Assembly: GCF_000143415.4 (NCBI RefSeq)
Contig: NW_003314283.1
Coordinates: forward strand, 320,752 to 384,751
Direction: 5' to 3'
Origin: Selaginella moellendorffii
Taxonomy: Eukaryota > Streptophyta > Lycopodiopsida > Selaginellales > Selaginellaceae
DNA length: 64,000 bases
Part shown: in pieces, positions 57,466-64,000 of the stretch
How the letters are laid out: every line of letters begins with the position of its first letter
Position numbering within the stretch: the stretch's first letter is position 1
Notes under the pieces: generated by a model
Databases searched by the model: none
What the model was told of the DNA's origin: nothing
What the model saw: the letters and a program-made list of their open reading frames with translations, nothing else
Position numbers and translations under genes: made by a program

Positions 57466-58566
57466 TGGCATGTGGCTTGAGATGATGTGACATATGCATT
57501 TACCAATCACATGTGCATAAATCTAATAATATGGCGTGTGGCCCATATTAATGGCACATAAACCCATATTGTGGGCTTACGTGCTTTATGTACCATCATT
57601 CCCTTGCAGCGTGTGTGTTGGTTTCCTTTTATAACACAACGAACTCCATAGTTTAGGGTGAAGAGCGTTCTCATGGCAAGCACAAAATCTGTAAGTGAGG
57701 CAGAAAAGGAGACGGAGAAGGAGATAGGTGAAGATGTAGAATATATAAGTCTTCCAAACTCCCCGTACTATACTCCAGGTGATCATTTTTCTGAACAAAC
57801 GGCAACATTAACAACTATCGAGAACGCCCCAGTAACGTCAGAGACAACAATCCAAAGCAAAACAACTGACCCGGAGAAGGATGATAGTACCGCTGAGAGT
57901 ACCAAAAAGGAGGTGTCCACTAGCGCTTAGGCTTATAATGGCGTGTGCCCTCATGCCATTTACTTGATCACCAAATACCTTTTTCCCTTTGCACTAGTAT
58001 ATCTTAATACCGGTCTGAGAAATAGAATGGCATGTGCCCTCAGGCCTTTTACTAAATCACCTTTGAAAGAAATGCAAGCCTTTATGTCGTAAAAAAAAGG
58101 TACTAGAGAAATTCCTTAATAATATGAATGTTATTTAGTTTCATGAAAATACACTAAGGGTCAAATGAGTTAAATGACTTCTCCAGACTAGCAATGCCTC
58201 TTGCTACACCTTCACAATTAGATTCGTTAGAAAAAGATAACATTGAATAATATCTAAATGTTCTCACCATTAAGTTATATGTCTGGCTAATAGGAATGAC
58301 GTTCATCTTGGAAAGCTCACCACACGCTCAATGAACAAACAAATAGTGTGTGCGCGCATGCCATCGCTCTTCTTTAGCTTCAGATTCGGCTTGTTCACCT
58401 TGACAATGAGATTTATTATACAACCAGATGGACTCAGTCTGGACACAAAGTCACCGCGCTAGTCACCATGCCCCAGATATGTCTAGCCCCTGGACAAAAA
58501 ACATATAATTTCACGTCATTTTCAAATACTTGAAAATTTGTACCTAGTCCCATTTTACTGAATAAA
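57466..58566. other. 3' region of the transposon
   Basis: Apart from the small frame at 57673-57930 it holds palindrome copies at 57938-57959 and 58343-58364, with degenerate ones near 57532 and 58027. No other gene is supported. Confidence 0.5.
57673..57930 (+). CDS. Transposon small ORF, 85 residues, acidic Ser/Thr-rich
   Basis: ATG at 57673. The product is highly charged and low complexity (EAEKETEKEIGED, then Thr/Glu-rich), with YISLPNSPYYTPGD in the middle. No domain is recognised. It lies downstream of gene 2 on the same strand, and a palindrome copy (57938-57959) follows its stop at once. It could be a separate gene or a spliced exon of another transcript. Confidence 0.4.
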   Translation: MASTKSVSEAEKETEKEIGEDVEYISLPNSPYYTPGDHFSEQTATLTTIENAPVTSETTIQSKTTDPEKDDSTAESTKKEVSTSA

Positions 58567-58590
58567 TCCCACTTTAACGAAATAGAGCTT
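58567..58590 (-). repeat. Right terminal inverted repeat
   Basis: 24 bp; mate of 46189-46212. Similarity ends abruptly inside, apart from short T-rich resemblance. Confidence 0.93.
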
Positions 58591-60828
58591 CCACCGTAAT
58601 ATGGTTCATGCATAAACATGAAAGTCCTTAACCATCGACTTTCGTTCAAAGCCCTCTCTTTGAACACTCAGAAACTACTTCCCTAATCTTGCTAGCCTCG
58701 CCTCATGGCAAACTTCAAGACCACGCTTCTGCTGCACCACTCTGATTTCGCGCGTTCTATGAACCATTTACACTTGGTTGACTAGATACTTATCTACCTA
58801 GGGGAACGTTCAAGGAACTCTGTTCCTTAACTTACTAAGGTCTCTCCTTTCGCAAGCTTTCCAATTACCATATAGTTTAACATGGACAATCCCATGCTTT
58901 AGACTCTCCATGGCATCCCGGCCGCTAGTAACAACATGCTTGAGCACCCACTTGATTCTCCACTCTCAATTTGCATAACCACCCTTAGTCATGTCTGTCA
59001 ATTCCTATGGTTCAATTCTATCCTTATATTACTTGCTTTTTGGCTTTATACATTTCCTTCGGTTATTCTCCTCCAAACTAGGAAGGTAGCTTTGCACTTT
59101 CTACCATGCCTTGGCAAGTATTCATAGGGATGAACCTACCTGACAGCTTAGGGAGTGTTTCCTCAATTTGGGTATACTCACTTTGTAATCCCACATACTA
59201 GGATTACCGTTGCTACTTATGGGCCTTTATATGCCCATCACTAGCCTTGCCAAAATCCCTCTTTGGCTTTGTCCAATTTGGGTAGATGGACTTCTCCCAT
59301 CTCCACAACCTTGGACATTTGGATAGCACCTCCTATCTTTCATTCACTAAAGACTTTGTCCCTTGGGCATTATCGATTGCCCTCATGACACTAAACACCA
59401 CCTTCTGGTGTTCTAGAGTGTTTGAGTGTCCCAATGATGGCCTGTTTAGCAATGAGTATTCCCTTTACAACATTGACTTACTATCTCACAACATATCTAA
59501 CTTCTTTATCCCAATAAAAAGTTTTAGGTAGTTACCTTCTACCAGTTTAACTAATTATTTTGCACCTTTTGCTTAGTTGCCTCATAGTTGTCAAGTCCTC
59601 CAACTCATTGCTGGTGCTTCCACACCTCTATCATTATCTGTGTCACCACACTCTAACCGCATGCCTTCCAACTTAGGCTATATTATTCCCATTTCCATTG
59701 GGATTCCTTTGGAAGGGGTTCTTATAAACCTGCCAATTTGACCTCGAGGCAGCACGCCTTGGCACATTCAGTGTCTCCATACCATTGGCTCCACGAGCCT
59801 ACCTTTATGACATTTCTTACTTGTGTTTAGGTCTTTTTGCAAAGACCAATATGATTGTCTCTTATACCAATTATCCATTAGCACTGCACCATAGAGTTCA
59901 CACACAACTTTGCGTCAAAGTTGTTTTCTTCTAGGAAACTCCTTCCCACGACTTTAGCATGGCACCTTCTGCCATCAATGAGATACACACGGTTCTCATG
60001 CTTGGATCTCAAGATCCTCCCCATTCTTCGTGGGGCACCACACACCTCAGTCCAAATGCTTCCATCAATCCCTCAGGATTATTCCTTGACTCTATTAGAG
60101 TCATCAGACTTTTTGGACTTTGCTAATCCGATGACCCATGAGGTCCTACTTTTGAGGTACCAACTCACTAGAATACAACTCCTTATATTCATGTCCTACT
60201 CACAAGGACCATCTTTGCAAGTGTTACTCCAACACTTTATTTGTTCTTTAAGGGCAACCTTTTGCCCCTTATGACCACTTGTCCACATGATGAGAATACC
60301 AATTCATCCTCTAAGTACACCCCCAACTCCTTGGGTTGTTCCAACATTTATTCAAGGTAGCCCCGGCTACTATTTCAAGGACTTGTGTCCTCTTCCATAT
60401 TTGACCTCCCACGGTCATCAATTCCGGTCTCAAATTTATGAACACCAGCCTCACTATATGAGGGTAATCTTGTGACTCCTTTATTGTTTTGGAGTCTCTA
60501 TCTTTTCCGTGATCCCAACTATAGTTGTTTACCACAACTACATTAGCGTAAGTTTGCTAAATCAAATGTTCATTTGGATCACGTCCTCAACTCTCCGAGG
60601 AAAACCTTATACTATTCCCAAGATCCCAAAGTCGTTCCATTATTGGCCCCTTTCTATCCACCATATTGCGCACAAGTTCATGCATGAACTTGAGTGGAGA
60701 GCTATGTCCTCTCGACATGCTACTCCTCGAGAATAGGTCCATACCTAGGACCTTCCAATTCTAATACAAGTGGTGATATACTTGAGCACCAATAAGAGTC
60801 GGACTAAGGAACAGCTCCGATACCAAGT
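58591..60828 (-). repeat. Copy C interior, part nearest the 5' LTR
   Basis: It is collinear with 3849-6118 of copy B (for example the tcgttcaaagccctctc and caagttcatgcatgaacttg blocks). It ends with the tRNA primer site and the LTR start at 60829. It is non-coding. Confidence 0.87.
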
Positions 60829-62634
60829 TGTAAGCGACTAATTTTTCCATTTTACTTTAGTCACTTAACCACACCTCTAACCACTTGGAGGAGTCTCATT
60901 CACAACCTTCATAAGTCCCAGTTAGGACTTGGGGCTTGCTAGCCCAAGGAATGGCATCCATACCACTCCACCTTTGCACTTAGTCCAAGTGCTCCACGTG
61001 TCTGATCCCATGACCGGCACCCCAAGGTACCACCAACATATCAGCCTGTTACGCTAAGGCCATGCCCATTCACCTTGGTCACACCGGTGGTCTAACGCCA
61101 CCTACATCATAGTCCCGTTCCTCAAAGACTGGGCCATCCGTTCGTGAATGATTATCCCAAATCTACTCCTTAGCATCCTTAGGATGCCCACAAACATGGG
61201 GAATAGCCTTCCCCGACAACTCTCTTCTAGTCCCCACCAAGTCCCTTTTTGTCCGTGGCCGTGTTTGCCAACACTGCCACTAGATCAAGGCCTGCAGACC
61301 CGACCTTTAAGTCCCACTAGCCTTTGGGACTTTCTCACCATGTGACCGTATCCTTGGTCACTGCACTAAAGGACTGCTCCTCTCCCTTTTCACCATTTCG
61401 GATTTTGGGATAACATTTCGGAACACCGTGGCCTTATGCAAGCCTCATGGGTACTCTCCCCACCTCCTGCCTTTTGGTGCTCTAGCCATGGGCTTAGAGC
61501 GAGGTTCCATTGAGCCACACCAGGTATCCAAGTAGGTAGTGCCACCCACACTTGGACTAGGAGCATCGGTCAGTCGATCTCCTGGGGGAACTAGAGCTGG
61601 CTCTTGAACACTTCACCAAGCTACCCCGCTTGTCAGTCCGTGTTCACTCTAGTCTTGGACTTCCCAGTGGGCAACTCATCACCCAACACTGGGTACAACC
61701 TTCCTAGGCCAAACTGGCCTTTCCTAGCCAAACTGGCTCCACTGCAGTCCTCCCCCTTACTATACTTTTGGAGCTCACCAAACCCCCCAGGGTCTAGGAG
61801 ATGAACGCTTTGGGCTTTCACCCTCTCAGACTTGAACTCGGACTCGGACTCGGACTCGGACTCGGACTCAGACTTGGACTCGGACTTGGACTCGGACTCA
61901 GGCTTGGGCTCGGTCTCGGCCTCGGCCTTGGTCTCGGTCTCGGTCCCGGTCTCGGTCCCGGTCCCGGTCTCGGTCTCGGTCCTGGTCTCGGTCTCGGTCT
62001 CGGTCTTGGTCTCAGTCTCGGTCTTGACTTCGGACTCCATCTCGGGTCCATCTTAGACTCCATCTCGGACTCCATCTCGGGTCCATCTCGGGTCCATCTC
62101 GGACTCCATCTTGAACTCCATCTTGGACTCCATCTCGTGTCCATCTCGGGTCCATCTCGGACTCCATCTCAGGTCCGTCTCAGACTCAATCTCAGATCCA
62201 TCTCGGACTCCATCTCAGGTCCGTCTCGGACTCAATCTCAGATCCATCTCGGACTCCATCTCGGGTCCATCTCGGACTCCATCTCGGGTCCGTCTCGGAC
62301 TCAATCTCGGATCCATCTCGGACTCCATCTCGGGTCCACCTCGGACTCCAACTCGGATCCATCTTGGACACCACTTCGGACTCCAACTCGGGTCCATCTC
62401 AGATATTTCCACGTGTCATGTGTTAGTCCTTCTAGTCCCTTTTTGGAGCCTCGCTTATTGCTCGCTTTGTGCTCGTTCCTTGAGCACTTTGTTGGGAGTT
62501 CCACTCCCGCTCTCGACCTTTCAAGTCAGAGCTTTTAGTCCAAATATGTTATGCTCGTTTGGTTTTCGCTTCGGCCACCACCACATGGCACTCTTCTAGC
62601 TCCACTTTGGGGCCTAGGGATTTTGTGTCTCACA
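60829..62634 (-). repeat. Right (5') LTR of copy C
   Basis: 1,806 bp, TGTAAGCGAC...tctcaca. The minisatellite is at about 61835-62400. It is similar to the three-piece left LTR, including the 43029-44398 part. Confidence 0.92.
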
Positions 62635-62639
62635 AAAAG

Positions 62640-64000
62640 ATCATTAGGATTCGTCCCTACAAAATAAAGAAGGATGTCTTCAAAGTGATATTGAAAATGT
62701 AAATGCCAGAATGGCAAGTTATCAACAAGTGATATAAAATTCTAAAACCTATTTCAAATCCTTTAAATCCATGGCTCAAGCTTTTGAGCCTCGCAAACCT
62801 CATCAAGAGAAGGTGGATCTTGCTCTGCACTTTATGGACACTGAACATCAAGTACAACAACCATTGACGGCACAGAATCCTCGTCTAGAAAATCCACAAA
62901 TACTGGAACAATAAGTTCGTCAAAAACATGAGAAGAGAGTGGAGAAGGAAGAGGAGCTCGAGAAAGGGCATCAGCATCAGCCATGTGTGATGAACAACAT
63001 CAAAATCATATATGTGAAGCTTCAAAGCCCACTAAATAGTATGACCAACTAGGTTCTTCTGCTTTAATAATGAAGTAACAATAGTATGGTCACCTTCAAG
63101 TAACGTCTGAGAACTATGTAGATATGCATGAAATTTCTCGAAACCCCAGACTGTTGCTAAACACTCCTTTTCTGTCATGGAGTAGTTCACCTCCGCTGGT
63201 TGTAATGTACGGCTTATATATATATAATAAGATGGCACTGACCAAGCACACTTGGGCTATCTTGGATTAACACACCTTCAAGACCAATATCAGAAGCATC
63301 CATGCACAAAATAAAAGGTCGAGTGTAGTCAGGATATGCCAAAACCCGAAGAGTCGTTAATAGCTCTTTGAGATCCTCAAATGCCCACTCACAATCCGAA
63401 GACTAGATGAAAGATGATGTTGATGACTTCAGCAACGCTCGCAACAGTGTAGTGCAATCAGAAAAATGATCCACAAAACGACCGGGATACTGCATCTTGC
63501 CCAAGAAGCACTACACATTAGTCACACACTTTAGAGTAGGGAACTTTAGAATAGCCATAAGTTTGTCAAGATTAACTTGCAAACCCTCACAAGAAATACA
63601 ATACCCAAGATAAATTATATATTTAAACTCAAACACGCACTTCGACCACTTCAACTTTAAACCAATATCCCATAGCCAATTCAACACTTTACAAACATCA
63701 CGAATATGCTCCTCCCACAACCCCTTCAAGTGGATTAAGATATTATCAATGAAGTCAATAGTCACCTTTGGCATATTGCAAAGAACTTTATCCATCATCC
63801 ACTAGAAAGTTGCTAGAGCATTATTCAAACAAAATGACATCACCAAAAACTCGTACAAACTAAATAATGTATGAAAAGAAGTCTTAAGAATATCTTCTTT
63901 GGCCATCAGTAATTACCAGTACCTAAAAGCAAGATCTAGCTTTGTGAACCAATGACTTCGCCCCAAATGATCCAAGAAATCAATAGTGTGAGGAAAAGGG
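62640..64000 (-). mobile_element. Ty3/gypsy element, RT and RNase H part (decayed)
   Basis: On the minus strand, from right to left: RT fingers/palm (63798-63511, with VTIDFIDNILIH in place of the YIDDIL motif), a decayed connection (about 63500-63240), RNase H (63238-63032: LQPAEVNYSMTEKECLATVWGFEKF) and a tether motif ADALSRAPLP at about 62950. Integrase should follow; it is found at 39743-38866 beyond the copy-C insertion. The element continues past the window end. Confidence 0.82.

Larger units (their letters stand above)
46189..58590. mobile_element. 12.4-kb DNA transposon with TIRs and 4-bp TSD
   Basis: The ends are perfect 24-bp inverted repeats beginning AAGCTCTATTTCG (46189-46212 and 58567-58590). 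The 4-bp duplication CCAC flanks both sides (46185-46188 and 58591-58594). The uninterrupted paralogue at 3833-3860 has a single CCAC (3845-3848) at the homologous point, so this is an independent empty site. The element encodes a large minus-strand gene (51219-46631), a large plus-strand gene (54342-57465) and a small plus-strand frame (57673-57930). About 21 copies of a 22-bp palindrome are dispersed inside. The superfamily is not established: 4-bp duplications occur in several groups, and the ends are not CACTA. Confidence 0.9.
39825..62634 (-). mobile_element. Family-1 LTR retroelement copy C, with nested insertions
   Basis: The outer boundaries are TGTAAGTGAC at 39825 and tctcaca at 62634, flanked by the perfect 5-bp duplication AAAAG (39820-39824 and 62635-62639). 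The left LTR is in three pieces (39825-39980, 41704-41901, 43029-44398) because two solo LTRs inserted into it. The right LTR is 60829-62634, with the tRNA primer site just inside it. The interior (44399-46188 and 58591-60828) is the same non-coding sequence as copy B and is split by a 12.4-kb DNA transposon. The element disrupts a gypsy pol gene. Confidence 0.92.

Noticed and set aside
47652-58364. CRISPR-like interpretation of the regularly sized 22-bp repeats
   Set aside because: Spacing is irregular (40 to about 1,800 nt), copies are imperfect palindromes in both coding and non-coding DNA, and the genome is eukaryotic.

Overview
The window looks like a repeat-rich plant nuclear genome. 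A lycophyte such as Selaginella is my best guess. This rests on host introns of about 47-110 nt, tandem F-box genes, a trihelix factor, a potato-II-type inhibitor pair, a nuclear tRNA-Thr(AGT) and telo-box promoter motifs. No species-specific marker was checked.

Layout. (1) 1-10458 is a nested pair of long-LTR, apparently non-coding retroelements (family 1). A complete minus-strand copy (455-7727, TSD GACAC) sits inside an older plus-strand copy. (2) 10459-16900 is AT-rich decayed repeat sequence, including a degenerate LTR of a second family (about 13000-13898) and a Ty3-type polypurine tract/LTR start near 15898. (3) 16900-38033 is the host gene island: degraded coding segments, a candidate gene, a Cys/His-rich protein, two tandem F-box genes, a CLE-like peptide precursor, tRNA-Thr, a 13-14-exon membrane-anchored kinase, two potato-inhibitor-II peptides, a trihelix factor, a 175-N gap, a two-repeat membrane protein divergent from a phosphoglycerate-mutase-like gene, two related gene fragments and a truncated EDEM/GH47 pseudogene. 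(4) 38600-64000 is a nest of mobile elements. A Ty3/gypsy element (integrase at 38866-39743, RNase H and RT at 63032-63798, minus strand) is split by a family-1 retroelement (39825-62634, TSD AAAAG). That element is itself interrupted by two solo LTRs (TSDs TTAAT and CTTAG) and by a 12.4-kb DNA transposon (46189-58590).

The 12.4-kb element is the most interesting object here. It has 24-bp terminal inverted repeats, a 4-bp target duplication (CCAC) and an empty-site paralogue at about 3845 in the same window. It carries two large divergent genes and one small gene. The minus-strand gene (51219 to 46631) encodes about 1,350 residues, with a ParB-like central segment, an acidic/Pro-Thr-rich linker and a C-terminal FCP/NIF-type HAD domain whose motif I reads D-L-N-G. 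The plus-strand gene (54342-57465) encodes about 1,020 residues with a probable RNase H-fold transposase core (VGHTHEDVD motif). It is divided by a single UAG whose 3' context, CAA CCA, matches the type-I readthrough consensus CARYYA. At least 21 copies of a 22-bp imperfect palindrome, ATGGCRTG-N6-CAYGCCAT, are scattered through introns, exons and spacers of this element. I did not see the motif elsewhere in the window.
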